NCBI GenBank assembly: GCA_000231825.2
Contig: JH720306.1
Coordinates: forward strand, 167,784-231,783
From: Tetrahymena elliotti 4EA
Taxonomy: Eukaryota; Ciliophora; Oligohymenophorea; Hymenostomatida; Tetrahymenidae
Reading direction: 5' to 3'
DNA: 64,000 nt
Shown: positions 36,679 to 49,822 of the stretch, piece by piece
Position numbering within the stretch: position 1 is the first letter of the stretch
Layout of the letters: each line of letters opens with the position of its first letter
Notes under the pieces: generated by a model
What the model was told of the DNA's origin: nothing
What the model saw: the letters and a program-made list of their open reading frames with translations, nothing else
Databases searched by the model: none
Position numbers and translations under genes: made by a program

Positions 36679-37647
36679 TCACTTAGTTTAGTAGTGCTCA
36701 ATAAAGTCTACACATTAGACATTGTTGATAATTTTAATAAGGAATTGGACTATCATTTTACATGTTTCTTTATTTTAAACTTTGGAGTCTTTTAACCAGA
36801 ACTCTTCAATGTGTTCTAGAAAGTAAAGAAAGGCTGGTTTGACTTGATTGCTTTTGCACATGAATTTAATACATTTGTTGTTAGTGGAGTTTTCTTTAAG
36901 ACTGAAGTTAATTTTCTTTTTAATTTGCCCGTACTAGACGCCTCCTCCCATTTTATTTACATACATATTTTTAATTTCCTCTGTTAGATTGGAGTTAATG
37001 TGACGGAGGAAGGCTTCTTTGATATTTTTAAGGCAGTTTTGATCTTTAATTTATTTATATTCTTCTACCAAAACCTTTACATTAGAGTCATTTAATAGAA
37101 TTTTTCTTTTTTCTTTGGTTTTGCTGATTTTTTTCTTTTTTTCACAAGGTGTTTTGTCTTGTTTGTAAATTTTTTAGGTGGACTAGGATTTAGCGTCATA
37201 TTAGCTTTAAATCATAGAGCTAGAAGGGAAGGGATTATTTTATTCAATTTTTAAATTAACAGTCTAAGTATTATATTCTACGTTTTAAATTCTATTTAAA
37301 TACTCATAGTAGTCATTTTATTATTTATCAAGACAGTCTTAATTGTTTTTATTATTAGTTTATGGGACAATTTGCTTATAATGACAAATTTTATTATGTA
37401 TTTTTGGTTTCAGTTTGGAGGGCATGCTAATACTGACAACACATATTATAGCATTTTTGAAGAGAGATGTAGGATTAACATACTTGAATGTACATCTCTT
37501 TTTTCCTTGAGTGTGTTCTTCGTCTATACTTTAGGCGAGAGAAGAACAGCTGTTACTCTAAACTCTTGTAAGTTTGATGTGACTCAAATTTTCATTAGAG
37601 TCATCTAAGACGATATTTGGATTGTCAAGAGGGATTTTAATCTTCAT
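36679..37647 (-). CDS. Ciliate orphan protein, 322 residues
   Basis: A single-exon gene ending in TGA at 36679-36681. The N-terminal 100 residues are Ser- and basic-rich. The centre (about 100-190) is Gln/Asn-rich and probably disordered, ending in a very basic CEKKKKISKTKEKRK segment that could be a nuclear localisation signal. The C-terminal 130 residues look like a folded helical domain, with VLVEEYKQIKDQNCLKNIKE, NLTEEIKNMYVNKMGGGVQY and AFLYFLEHIEEFWLKDS. I do not recognise it. Nuclear location is inferred only from the basic run. The gene lies at the end of a 6-kb desert and has clearly higher GC than its surroundings. Confidence 0.75.
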
Positions 37648-39594
37648 AATCAAAAGAATTTTTAGTTTTTTAAAAAGTTTTACTTAAAAAGCAATATTTT
37701 AATTATATTTTATTTATCATAAAGCTCAATAGCAAGTTTTTAATAAATTTGTTAGCTTGATTATTTTCTGTTTGCTATTTTTTGTTTATCTATCTAATTG
37801 ATTGCTGATTTATCAATTAAACTAGACTGGGAAGTAGAGATGCAAAGCTCTTTATAAGATTAATATTGAAGAGAGTTAATGTTTATATACTAACTAATTA
37901 AATTAATTAATTAATTTTTGGCTTTACTCAGTAATATGTTATTTCTAAATAAAATAGAGATGAGCATTGATTTCAGAGTTTCAATTAGAGCAATTCATTC
38001 ATTTCACTTAATTTATTATATATTTTAAATCTCTAAACGAAGAAATTTTTTCTCAAAATATATTTCAAATTTTCATGTTCAAAAATTAAAGCAGCGAAAA
38101 TAATATCAATTGATATATCTTAATTTACTACGATACTTAAACTCTAATTAGCTTGAAACTAACTACAAGCCCACTCTTTAATTCTTTTAAATGACTTAAA
38201 GTTTTAAAAGGGTATTTAGTAATTTTTTCTTAAAGCAAGTCCTCTTATTCTCAAAATTATGTTCTTAATCCACTTGCACTGCTATTGCTAGTCTATTAAA
38301 GTTATTCTTGATTCAAGTAGCCTCAAAAATATAAATATTTTTAGAATTCTTTCTTAGCATATTCTTAGCTTTGACATATCTGTCATAAACCTCCTAAGCA
38401 ACTCAGCTATATAATAAATATCTTAATATTTCTCATATTTAAATATTAATAAATTCTAATATTACTGAGAATTTTTACTTTAGGAATAAAAAAGACTTAA
38501 CTTTATTGTTATATCTAAGGTAGCATTTTTATACATATGACCATATTGAATATGTAAAAATATATAATTAGTGATATTATAGATAATAAAGCACTTTAAA
38601 AGTTTTTGGTATTTTCTACTAATTTTAAAAATTATGGAGTTATTTTTAAAAATAATGATTGTCAACTCTTGTTTGTTGTATGCCGCCATTTTGATAAAAG
38701 CTAACTCATACTTTTTTTAAATTTTGAATAAAGATATTGACTATTATTTTCGAAATTTGAGGGAGAGTAAAGTTCCTTATAGTCATCCAAAAAGCAATAA
38801 CCTCTCTTAGATTAAATAATTGATCAAATTTACAGAAAAATTCTCAGCGATTGATTATCATTCAATTAATATTTCAAGTCAAATAATGAAGGAATTCTCA
38901 AATCTAAAAATAAAAATTTATAAGCTCTTCACCTAAAAATATCGTTTACAGATGAGAAAATATTAAAAATATGTGCAAGCAAATTCACTACTTTTTGGAT
39001 TTACTCTTACTTTTATCATACTCCCTTTTATTTGATCAATTAAATTAAATTATTATTGAAAAGGTTACCAAAAGTTGAGATCAGCTATTCTACTAAATAA
39101 ATAAAGCTGTAAAAATAAATTTAGAAGCGGGATCTCTGATAAGTTTAAAAAAAAACAATGTATTTTTATAAGAACATAGTAGTTTAAGAGATATCTAAGA
39201 TTTATTATTAAGTAATTTTATATTTGATAATGCATTTAATTACTCTGATCTTCTTTGATATTGCAATGATCACTTATTATATAACTTATGTGATGCATTA
39301 AAATTAAGAATATGCATACGCATTCAAGCAGTCATGATTTTTAAACATATTAAAAATATTGTGGATTAATATAAAACTAGAATTTAAAAATATTTTTTTA
39401 CAATTTTTAAATGTAAAAAATAGATAAAAAAAGTATTTATCAATACAATTTGTGGACACAGAAAAATAGAAGAATATTTTTGATATAATTTAAATAAATA
39501 CACAGAGAAATTTCTGAAAGAAATTAAGAAAGATTTATTTTTTTTTTTCCTCCTTAAAGTCTTTTTAAAAATGATTAAACAAACTCCAAAAAAG
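37648..39594. other. Intergenic spacer with a possible gene relic
   Basis: Around 38220-38400 the minus strand reads EVYDRYVKAKNMLRKNSKNI followed shortly by an in-frame TGA, with protein-like sequence resuming after it. This could be a decayed fragment. Nothing else is supported. Confidence 0.35.
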
Positions 39595-40287
39595 TCATTC
39601 TAATTCTCTGGTTGCTGCAATGGTTTTATTTTTGAATTAATCAGAACTCAAATCGATTGAATGACTTTCAAAAAGTAATTGCTAGTTAATTATTTAATTT
39701 CTCTTTCTTCTTTAGCAAAGACAATAGATTCCAAAGATAATTGAAAAAATCACCAGTGTTGAAAAAAAAATTCTTTTTACATAAAAAGCATCTGTGTAAT
39801 AATCAAAATTTGATTAATTTCTTTTCTCGATATCTTCAATAGTACTTTCTACGCATGATAGATTGCATTTATTTAAATTTTCTATCTCTTTACTAAATTA
39901 CTTCAAATTAAAACAAAACTAAAAGCAACGATGCATTTAGTTAATTTGATTAAATTCTTCTCCTGTTTCAGGATTCTCAACTTTCAAGCACTCTTCTTAG
40001 TATTTCATGCAATCGATTACTCCGGAGTACTCCATAGCTAGCATAAAATTATTTAAAACCAAATTAAATTCGCTTGAGCAATTCCTTTCTCTGCAAGATT
40101 AAAATTATAAAATGTCTTCATTATCCGTTGGCTATTTTTACTATTATTAATATTCATGATATCTTAAAAGTATCTAATCTATTCTAAAAAATTTTACTTG
40201 AATCCAAGGTTTAGTTTTTGAACAAATTACACTATTCAGTAAATTGAAGACTATAATAAATAGACCAATTTCAAGCCAAAATTTCAT
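39595..40287 (-). CDS. Type I membrane protein with Cys-rich ectodomain
   Basis: A single-exon gene of 230 residues ending in TGA. The N-terminus MKFWLEIGLFIIVFNLLNSV is a signal peptide, cleaved probably after the following Ile-Cys-Ser. The ectodomain (about 25-170) has paired cysteines in CRERNC, CMKYQEEC, CFQFC and CNLSC, suggesting several disulfides, plus N-glycosylation sites (NCS, NLS, NQS). Residues about 176-194 (RIFFSTLVIFSIIFGIYCLC) form the transmembrane helix, followed by a basic QRRKR stop-transfer and a roughly 35-residue cytoplasmic tail. A longer frame could start at 40398, but the internal Met gives the proper signal peptide. The family is not recognised; a cell-surface or vesicle protein is inferred. 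Confidence 0.78.
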
Positions 40288-40848
40288 TCTCTCTCTTCCT
40301 ATTTTGACGAGTTTTTTGAATATAATTTTTATCACTAACAAAATTTCTAATAAATTTAAAAGCAGATTATAAGAATATTCCTTACAACTAATTAGCATAT
40401 ATTCTAATTTAAGAGAGCGAATGATTTCAATATCTTTTTTACACTCTCTCTACATCATTTTATTTTATAAAGTCAAACATGCGTTTTGGTTAAATAAATG
40501 AAAGATAAAATGAATCTTTCTTACTTCTTTAAAAATTTAGTTAGTTAATAAATCTCTATGTAAAGTTTTAAAATTTTGTATTTAGTAAGCCTGACTATAT
40601 TTAGAATTTCTTACATATAAAGTCTTTGCCTTTTTAATTATTCTTTCTAATTTACAAACATTAAAAAAAAATTAAGATAAATTTTAAAAAAGTAAATAAG
40701 AAGATTTTTTATACTCTCATGTTATGATGATTATTGATATTATTTATTTTTGTTGCTCCTAATATGCATGTGTTTTACAAATATAAAATTGTATTATATA
40801 GATATAGTTTATACGTTTTAAACCTCTTTAATGACTTTTAAGCTCATT
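40288..40848. other. Intergenic spacer, no gene seen
   Basis: Short AT-rich gap between two minus-strand genes. No other feature is seen. Confidence 0.5.
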
Positions 40849-43581
40849 TCAAACCTGTATTTGGTTAATCTTTACATTTTAAGAAAGTAATGAGCTCAAT
40901 TCTACTTCTTGATCTAATTCATTCTTTCTTGTGAGCTGAATCAGCTAGTTTACCAGAAGAGTATCATAGAATTTACCAAATACATTGTACTAAGGATGTA
41001 GATTCTTAGAGTCATTTACTTAGATTTGATAAATTCTGTCTATTTGGGTTGCAAATTTCATTTAAAAGTCACTCTAGCAAACGAATTATTATCTCTTTTG
41101 TGCTAATTACTATGGAGAATCAATAATAACCATTACTTTTTTAATTTGCTAGTCTTTGAGGTCTTTGAAGTAGAAGCATATGTTGTCTGGTCCTCTTTTT
41201 AAAATGATATGTCCTGTCATTATCTTGCTTTGGTCTTGCATAGAATAAATAATCTACTTCACTTAGCTATTTATTTTTGCTTTTTCTTGGCTGACTACAT
41301 TATGTGATATACAGTAGAGAGATTATGAAAGATTAGAATAAATTTAATTTTCTATATCCAAGTAAAATTATTTTAATTTCTGACTAAAATATAGAGAAAA
41401 TTCTTTATTCACTGAATCAATATTGCCTTGTTTCACCTTTGCGCGAATGAAGAGTTGGAAATCTATTATTTTTTCTTGCATTTATCTCATCCAAATCAGC
41501 CATAGCTAAAATTGTCTAAGGACATTTACTTGCTCATCATAGCTCTTTTAAAATGATGTCTCAGGCCACTTTCCATCTAAAATGAAATTGAAAATTTAAC
41601 TCTTACATCCTTTCTCGTAGTGTAGTAGTAATTCGTCATACTTGTCATAGGGCTATTTATTTTTTACAAAAGTTTTAATTATTTACTTTTCACATAAAAG
41701 TAATTAAATTTATATATTAATTAAAATTCAAACGACTGTATGTATGTACATACGTACCACTTGATTTATTAATTAATCTTTAAATAATTTTTTAACTATC
41801 CTTTGATTTAAATATTTACACCTTATGAGCATATATGATAAAACCATCCTTTAAGTATCAGTCAAATTGTCAAAAAAATTTACTGCTGACAATAAAAATG
41901 CAAAAAGTATCATCATAGCTCATAACTCAAAAATAAAAAAATTTTATTCCAAATATTTTATAAATTTTAAGATTATTATTTATTTTTTTTTCCTTTGACA
42001 ACAGTTTTTAAAGTGCTGTTAAATGTTAATGATAGATTTAAAAATCTATTGGAGAAAAAATTAAAATTTCCCTTCTAATTATCATCACTGCTTATGAACT
42101 AAACAACTCATCAAAAAAAATAAAATCTGAAAAAATAAAATAAAATAATTTTTAAAAAGAATTACTCTTTTTGTGTAATCAGGTGGGTTTCCTAACTAAA
42201 TTTGCAAAGTAATCACATTTTTGAAAGAATTGCTTGAGAAAAATTGTGAAATTGATTCAAAGTCTATGTATTATTCAGAGCAATTCTAATCAGAGTAAAC
42301 TAAAGAAAAAAGTCTTTATTCACATTTAAAAGCATTAAGTAGAAGAGCTAAAAACTTTCCATTATTGTTTTCTTGATTCTGTTGTTGTGTTATTGACTCA
42401 AAAAAGTAATAATCTTAATATTCAACAGTAATATTGAACTCTCTTTACTTGATCAAGAAATTATAAAGAAATATTGTGTAAATTGGAAGAGACTTAACTT
42501 CAATCTATACAGAATTCTTCAATTACCCTCTATTATTATTGACGAATAATTGATAAATATTGTTAAGCTAAACTAAATATTATATCTCTTGCTGAAAGAT
42601 GTTAACATCAAAGGGTACTATTACTTGAATTTTCTATTGCTAGTAAACATTCATTTCCTATTACAAATTATTATTATTTTAAATATTGGGATTCACTTTA
42701 TTAGACATACAAAATTTTTCAAAACACTGCTCATGATTCATCTTGTTGTTGTCATACATAAGAAAATTCTCCATTGAATATTTTAACTTCATAGCTAAAT
42801 TTTAATTTTTCTAGCAGAATATTTTGGTTCTTTCAATTACTTGTGGCAAATCAAAAATATTTGGCTGACTACCATATAAACAAGAATTCAAGCTTTAAAT
42901 ATTTGACTTAAAGTATGTCTATGATTCACTCTTATCTTTGCGAGAAAGATTCAATTCGAATTCCTCAAGAGTTGTATTTTTAAATTTAGGAATGACTAAT
43001 TAAGCCAATTCAAAATTATAAATGCGGGTATTTTCAATATTCTAATTGTTAGGTATATTCTAAAATGGAACTAAATTTTAAGAAGGTTGACTTTGGGATA
43101 GTACGCTATTGCTAAATTAATTGATGTAAGCATTTTAGCTATTTTAGTAGTAGGTCTAAGGCTAATTGTTTAAATTTTAAGGATTGTTATTAGCAAAATT
43201 ATTATTATCTACAGCTTAAATTCTTATACCTGGTTATTAAACTATTACAGGATTTTAAGGCTAGACAAAGGCTCCAAAATTTCCAGCTGTTTGATAGTTA
43301 AAAACAGTTTATTATAAACCATTTGGTAGCTAGAAATTTGATTGGTTGCTAAAGCCTCCTTGTGGTTAATTTTAGAATGAATTTGTTGCTTATATCTTTA
43401 AAATAATAAATAGTATATGTAAATATTAATTCCAAAATAAAAATAAAAGCTTTACAGGTAATGACTAAAGTCTAGTCTATTAATGCTGACTTTAGTCTAG
43501 TGGTTTATTCTGCTAAGACGCATCTTAATTTAATGGTTTTGGTGCAGAAAACTAAATCCTACCCTTAGGTTTTATATTCAT
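40849..43581 (-). CDS. Q/N-rich ciliate orphan protein, 730 residues
   Basis: Three exons (43456-43581, 42166-43395, 40849-41685) sum to 2193 nt with all junctions in phase 0. Residues 1-160 are dominated by Gln, Asn, Pro and Phe, with sparse GGF and NFG motifs (PQGGFSNQSNF, TAGNFGAFVQP). This resembles a loosely FG-type nucleoporin or a prion-like tail. The middle (about 170-450) and the third exon are helical and hydrophilic (VNVLRQFQLWLIWMRQMQEK, MTGHIILKRGPDNICFYF). The second intron (480 nt, 41686-42165) is longer than usual and its acceptor is TGAAAAG, so exon 3 could instead be a separate gene. The single-gene reading is preferred because the frame is kept exactly. No domain is recognised. 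A nuclear-pore role would be speculation based on two or three FG dipeptides. Confidence 0.65.
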
Positions 43582-45340
43582 TTATATTTCACTTTCCTAT
43601 CAAATAAAATATTTAATAACTAATTTTTGTTAGAATATTTAATTATAAATAATTTTTTCTTAATTAAGACTTTAAAATCATTCAATTTTCAAGAAAACTA
43701 TTCTAATATTTTCCCTCTTCTTAGCAAATAAGATACTTATAAGCTAATAAAAGATACACCCTAAATGTTTTTAATTTATTAGTATTAATCCACTAATGAA
43801 GTAATAATGAGTAAAATATTTAATTTTATGATTTCAAAAGACCAATGCCATTCAAGAAATCAATCATTAATGACATAAATATAAATTGATTACCTTCACT
43901 TAGATTTATAATCCTTTTGAATAAAAAAACCTCTGCTTTTCTTTCCTAACTTTCTATCTTTTAATTAATTATTTTTTATCTCAATTTTGGTCAAAAGAAA
44001 AATATATTTTTTAAAATATTTTTATTTTACAAAATTAAAGAGCAAACAATTATTTTAATTTAGAATAATCATTTTATTAATGTAAAATATTGATTTTTGA
44101 AATTTTATTCTTAATCAATATTTAGTTTGTTTAAGAATTAAAAAAATCAGATTTATTTTTGATCGTAGAATGACTGTTTTTAAATGAAATATAAAAAGTT
44201 AACTCTGTGGTTTCTTTTATTACATATTTATTGTACAATAAAACATAAAGAATTGACTACATTTAAAAATATTTCATTAAATCTTAAATGAAAATTTAGG
44301 TTGTTTATAAATTTTGTCTAAAAAATTTATTCTAAAATAATAAAAAAGTTCAATTTTCACCTTTGAAACTTTTCTATTTTTAAGGAATTTTATTTATTAG
44401 AATGAATTGTTTTAATAATAAAATATTAATCATTGAATTTAACTTTTGTCTTAAATTATTAGAAATATTTTGTACCATAATCAGTTTTACTAAAGAAAAA
44501 TCTTGAAATTTTTTGAGAACAGAATGAAAAAATAATAATTAAATAGTTTTTTTATGAAGAAAATGATGAAATTTTAAAGAATTTTGAGATTTAATTGATG
44601 AATTTTACCATATGTGTTTAAATTTATTTTATTTAAAAGCAAAGACGATGTACTAAAATAAAAAAAATACTACATCCTTTTTTGCAAAGAATTAATCATT
44701 TAAAAAATTGATTTAATTTGTTGGAAATTTGTATTTTGAAATGATTTGGTGGTTTAAATTTATTATTAGACAGATAGATTTTGATTAAAAATAATGTTAA
44801 AATTTTAAATGTGTAAGTAAGAATTTTGAAATTAATTTCTTTAAATAGATACTGTTGGTTGGCCATTAGTTTGATTGAAATAATTAAAAAATGTGTAAAA
44901 AGCAGTAAATGTTAAACTTTTAATTAAAAGTTTTTCATCAAATGCATTAATATTTGATTGTAATAAGAAAGACTAACAAAGAGATTTAATTCTTTTATCT
45001 GATTTGTTTACAATTTAACAAATGAAAATTAATCAGCTATTTTTTGATTGAGTAAGTAATAAATTATATTAAGTAATAAATAAACTCTTAAATACAAATT
45101 AACTAATGCAATGCATCATTTTCAATTCACTTTAGTATTCTTTTACTAATTTGTTTTTGATCAGAATTTAGTATGTCAAATTAAAATAAATTAAACATTG
45201 TTATATTTCCTATAAAAAAACTTATTCTTTCTATCTTCTATTTACATTTAGTTGTTGGTCATATTTATAACTAATCTATGAAACTGAATGAATACAATTA
45301 AAAAATAAGAGTGCTTATACTGAGTAATCTGATAAATTTT
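43582..45340. other. Intergenic spacer, no gene seen
   Basis: AT-rich gap between two minus-strand genes, with no supported feature. Confidence 0.5.
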
Positions 45341-46676
45341 TCATGCCTTGATTGTATAAATATTTAAGATAGGAGTAATATCAGGAACAAATATTTGATT
45401 ATTTTTAGATGTTTCTATCCAATTAGGTTTTTCAGGAATTGAGATTCTTTCAACCATTTATGGAATATCAAACTCATTTCTATTAGTAGTATCCCATATT
45501 GCAAATGTTTTGTCAGTAGAGCAACTCACAATTCTATTTTCATTGAATTTAGCAAAAGTGCTTCTCATTACTTTACCTAAATGACCATCAATAATATATT
45601 TAGGTTTTTTCAATTCTTTCTATGTGAAACAGAGAATGTGACCCGTTTCTGTACTAACCAAAATCTAAGTCTTATTTGCATGCACATTGTATATATTAGG
45701 TGGGCACAATAACTAACCAGGGAAATATTTTTAACAAATTTCATAAATATTATTTTATCTCAAAATCTTTTTTTCTTCAATATCCCATAAAATAAGTTTG
45801 CAATCAAAGCCACTTGTAATACCTTTTAGTTAATTTTCATTTTAATTATATTATATTTATTTTAGCCCTCATTGGGCTGATATCTAAAATTATTTATTTA
45901 TTTACACATAGGTTTGGTACAAGTACTATCAGTGTAGCAGAAATCAGTTGAAAAAGAAATCTTTTTGTTTATAAAGAAATATTTAAAAAATAAACTCAAT
46001 ATTATTTTTTATTTTCACATTTAAATGTTGCATTCCTAAAGTTCTTTGGCGTTCAAGAGTCAATGGATCTAATATATGAGTGTCTCCTCTTTTTAAAATT
46101 GTAAAATTTAATGGAGTAGAAATTAAACTAAAATAGTAAAAAGATTATAAAATAACATACTGATCATCACAGCATGCAAGATATTTATTATTTTAGTCAA
46201 GAGAAATCTAATTTATATCGTCCATTTCGAAATTGCTTGCTTTATCTATACTTGTCACGACAATACCTTCCTTTCTAAGATCATATTGAATTACCTATTT
46301 TATATTGATTGTGTTTTTTATCTCTACTTGATACAATTATTTACATTTTTTGATGCAGCAACATAAATCTAAAATTCAGGTCCAAAAAGACAATTTGCTA
46401 TTTATTCTGCTTTCTTTTATTCATTGCTTGTAAACATTTTAACAGATATCTTTGATTTTAAATCCCATAATCTTAATGTCTTATCATCAGATGATGTCAA
46501 AGCCTAAAATGGATTATTTTTATTGACATCAATAGATATAATAGACTTTGAATGAGCACCTATTTTTGTTTAAATAAATTTCTTAAATCATTTTCAATCA
46601 AAATAATATTTTTTTTGATGAGTTTACCTTTTTTACTTTCAAGATAAATAGTTGAGCTATTTTATTTAGTATCCAT
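45341..46676 (-). CDS. WDR53: WD40-repeat protein, WDR53-like
   Basis: Six exons (46628-46676, 46345-46559, 46161-46294, 46019-46127, 45906-45960, 45341-45822) sum to 1044 nt and give 347 residues. WD repeats are visible, including HSKSIISIDVNKNNPFQALT followed by SSDDKTLRLWDLKSK, then GFDCKLILWDIEEKK and CSTDKTFAIWD. The segment CQKYFPGQLLCPPNIYNVHA after the middle repeat matches a feature I associate with vertebrate WDR53 (PGQLLNPALAHSI), and the length also fits. WDR53 is described as a substrate receptor for DDB1-CUL4 ligases; a function here is only inferred. The five introns are 50-85 nt, and one donor is GTGAAA rather than GTA. The gene is very exon-dense for its size. A mis-set junction could alter a few residues around the fourth and fifth exons. 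Confidence 0.82.
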
Positions 46677-48405
46677 CTTAATATCTTTAATTCTATCAAA
46701 AAATCTTAGTTTACAATCTATTAAATTAACAAATATCAACAAAATATTATATTTCCTTCTCAATTCAGTAGTATTTTAAATACTCTCTAAAAATATGTAT
46801 CAATTATATTACAATTATAAATCTTACTTATTCTAGTAACATAAAAAACTTCAATATATTAAATTCATAGTAGGAAGTAAACCATTCTATAAAAATATGA
46901 ATCTGCATTTGTTCGCTTATTAATAAAATCAATTAATTCTATTAATTTATTTAAAAAAAAAGTTTTCTATTTAAAATATTATTTCAAGTTCATTCAGCAA
47001 ATTATTGCAACATGGCAAATAAATATTAATTAATCTAACATCAAGAAGGTATTCTATTATCGTCAAAATTTTTAATTTGTGAACAAAACAAAATAAGATA
47101 AAGATCACAAGTAAAAATTAACATAGAATAAAGTGATTAATGTAAAAATATTTATACTAATACAATCAAAATAGAATACTTCTTTATAAGGTTGAAAAAT
47201 TAGTTTAATTTGGAAGTGAACTATTAAGCTTAATATTAAAAAATGGTTAATATTGTCATAAATTTCTTAGTTTAAAAATTTCTGAATTACTTATCCTAAG
47301 ATTTATTTATCAGACCATAAAAATATAAAAAGTATTAATAGATAAATCATTAAGTTATCTGAAGCTATTTTTTTAATGTTTTATCAAATAACTTTTTTTT
47401 TCTAAGGATAATAAAGAGTTCATGTTTAATATTTTACTATTTTGTCTATTTCTAACTAAAATGCTTTTCACTCAAAAAAGTTTTTATTCTTTTCATAAAA
47501 GCAGATTGATTTAGGTTTAATTTTTAGAATATTTTCTTGATGAAATTCAAACTAAGGGATAAATTAGGGATACAAGTTAGGTAAGTCATATATATATTCT
47601 AAAAAAAACTGTTTAATTTTAGTTTCGATACAATTATTTTGTCTATTTGGGTTCAGATATCTACTACACCCTTAGTTTTGTATTTCTTTTATTATTAGAT
47701 CAATTTAGCTAAGAATTAGATTGTCTTTAAATGTAATTGTACCAAGTAAATTGTATTAACTTTTAGGTTGAAATTTTATTTATCAAAATAATTTTACATA
47801 TTTTGTTTTATTACTTTTTGAGAGGAAATTCGAAAAAAGGATTAAATTTAATCAAATAGAAAGTAAATGTTTTATGGTTTCAATTGCAAAGTCTGTATTT
47901 CAATGAATTGTAAGTATAAGAATTTATTATTTTTAAAGAATATTTGATAAATAATAAAAAAAATTTTGAAAAATGTAAATTTATACATTTGATTTGTTTT
48001 AATTTAGCATTTTCTTTTAAGAGACACAATTATTCTACTAAAAGAGATACAAATGATATTTATAAGCTAAATTTCTTCTTTAAAGAACAGATTTGAATTA
48101 TGAATTTCCATAATTTTTTTTGAATTTTCTTGACAGTAACCAAATAAAAATCGCTTGTTTATTGAAATATTGATAATAGTTGAAAATGTATAAAAGAATA
48201 CAAATAGTAATACTTTAATTACATCACTCTATTTATTTGTATTAATATAACATTTGAAAGAACAATTAAAAAATAAAGCACACTGATTAGCTAGAATGAT
48301 TATTTATTTTGTCATGCTTGCAGGTGAGGATGATAAGTGAACTTAATTTAGAAATAATTAATTAAATTATCAAAAAAATTAAATTAATAAGCATATTAAA
48401 TTAAG
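46677..48405. other. Divergent intergenic region, no gene seen
   Basis: The gap between the divergent WD40 and GILT genes is AT-rich and should contain both promoters. I could not identify specific motifs. Confidence 0.5.
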
Positions 48406-49131
48406 ATGAATACTAAAGTTATTGTTTTCTTGGTTGCTTTATTCGCTTTTGCTTCTGCTTAAACTGCACCTGGTCAAAAAATCAAGTACGAAATGTACAT
48501 TGAATCTCTTTGCCCTGATTGCATCAATTTCATTGGAAAGTCTGTCACTCCTGCTATTAATGTTCACAACTTCATAGAAATTGCTGATTTGACTTTCTAT
48601 CCCTATGGTAATGCTAAGAGAAACGATCAAGGTGTAGTTACTTGCCAACACGGTGCCAATGAATGCTATGGAAACAAGATTATAGCTTGTGCTGGTAAAT
48701 ATCTTGACCAAGGTTTAGTATTCTTCAAGCTCCTTTCTTGCATTGAAAAGGATATTAAATATTACTCTAGTGATTTTGACAAGACCTTATCTGTTTGTGG
48801 TTCATAGAAGGTCACCAAGTTAACTCAAGATATTTATAATAGTATTATCTCATGTGCTAACAACTCTGAAGGTGATGAATTGATTGCTGTTATTGCTGAC
48901 AAAACCGATAGTTTAGTTCCTGCCCACAAGTACGTTCCTTGGGTTGTTGTCAACGGAGTCCATGATACTGATATTGAAAACTAAGTTATTGATAATATGT
49001 TGAAATACACTTGCCAAAACTATGATGGTCCAATTCAACTCTCCGAATGTGCTAGATACCCCAAAAATCCTTAATAGGAAGATAAATTAACCAACTTACT
49101 CAAGTACTTGAGATTTGGTGGTAAAAATTGA
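48406..49131 (+). CDS. GILT-family lysosomal thiol reductase
   Basis: A single-exon gene of 241 residues. A signal peptide (MNTKVIVFLVALFAFASA) is followed by the thioredoxin-like GILT domain. The active-site CXXC is CPDC (Cys36, Cys39) in YIESLCPDCINFIG. The family signature CQHGxxECxxNxxxxC is intact as CQHGANECYGNKIIAC (Cys80-Cys95). A late cis-Pro region KYVPWVVVNGVHDTD is also typical. GILT enzymes reduce disulfides of endocytosed proteins at acidic pH, so this product probably acts in phagosomes or lysosomes, which suits a phagotrophic ciliate. Human mature GILT is of similar size. GC content and codon use suggest strong expression. There is no intron, and the ATG follows an A/T-rich leader. 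Confidence 0.95.
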
Positions 49132-49445
49132 AGATAAAAATAAAATATTATAAAGATTATTAACAATCTACCCTGAATTGTCTTCTTACATATTAAATTG
49201 AATTATATATTTTTTAGTACAAATATTCATTATTTTTAGAAATTACTCAACAACATAATAAATTTATATTTTACTACCTTACTTACTTGTTTGAATTTAC
49301 ACATAAAAAATAAAAAAACTTATGAAGCAAGATTACAAAAAATGAATTAAATTTAAATTCTTAAAACATATTTTTGAAAAATAAATAGAGAACTTAACTA
49401 TAATTCAATAATTAATTCGTAAATTAATTCACTTACTGTAAATCT
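49132..49445. other. Spacer after the GILT gene
   Basis: AT-rich sequence without a supported feature. Confidence 0.5.
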
Positions 49446-49580
49446 TCATATTTAAGCAAAAATAAGATATTCTTGTTCATAAATTTTATTTTAAATTTCT
49501 GAGTCAGGTACTTCACATTTATGTGCATCTAGCCAGGGTGGGATGACATTAGCCAAGTACCATTTATAATTAAATTAAAA
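49446..49580. other. GC-rich island with open frames on both strands
   Basis: The 63 bp at 49500-49562 are far richer in G and C than the surroundings. The minus strand reads KWYLANVIPPWLDAHKCEV, then PDSEIQNKIYEQEY, and stops at TGA 49446-49448. The plus strand reads RYFTFMCIQPGWDDISQVPF and stays open for a further 150 nt. Short inverted matches are also present (ggtactt near 49507 with aagtacc near 49555). It may be an exon of a small gene, the 3' end of the neighbouring minus-strand gene through an unseen splice, or a structured RNA. Confidence 0.35.
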
Positions 49581-49822
49581 ATAAATCAAAAAATTTTTAA
49601 TTTCTTATTTTAATAAGATGATTAAAAGTAAATTTAAAAAGAAGCAAAATGTTTATGTGATTTATATTATGTTGATAAAAACTTTTTTGAGATAAAAAGA
49701 AAGAATGAAATGTGTTAAAAGCTTTTGTGAGGAGTAACTTAAAATGTATAAAGATAAATACAAAAATATAAATTTCCTTTACTTCACTATAGTTTAAAAG
49801 TGTATTTATTTGTTTGCTTATT

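Noticed and set aside
48439..48711. Minus-strand ORF opposite the GILT gene
   Set aside because: It is the antisense shadow of the GILT coding sequence, which has an intact signature on the plus strand.
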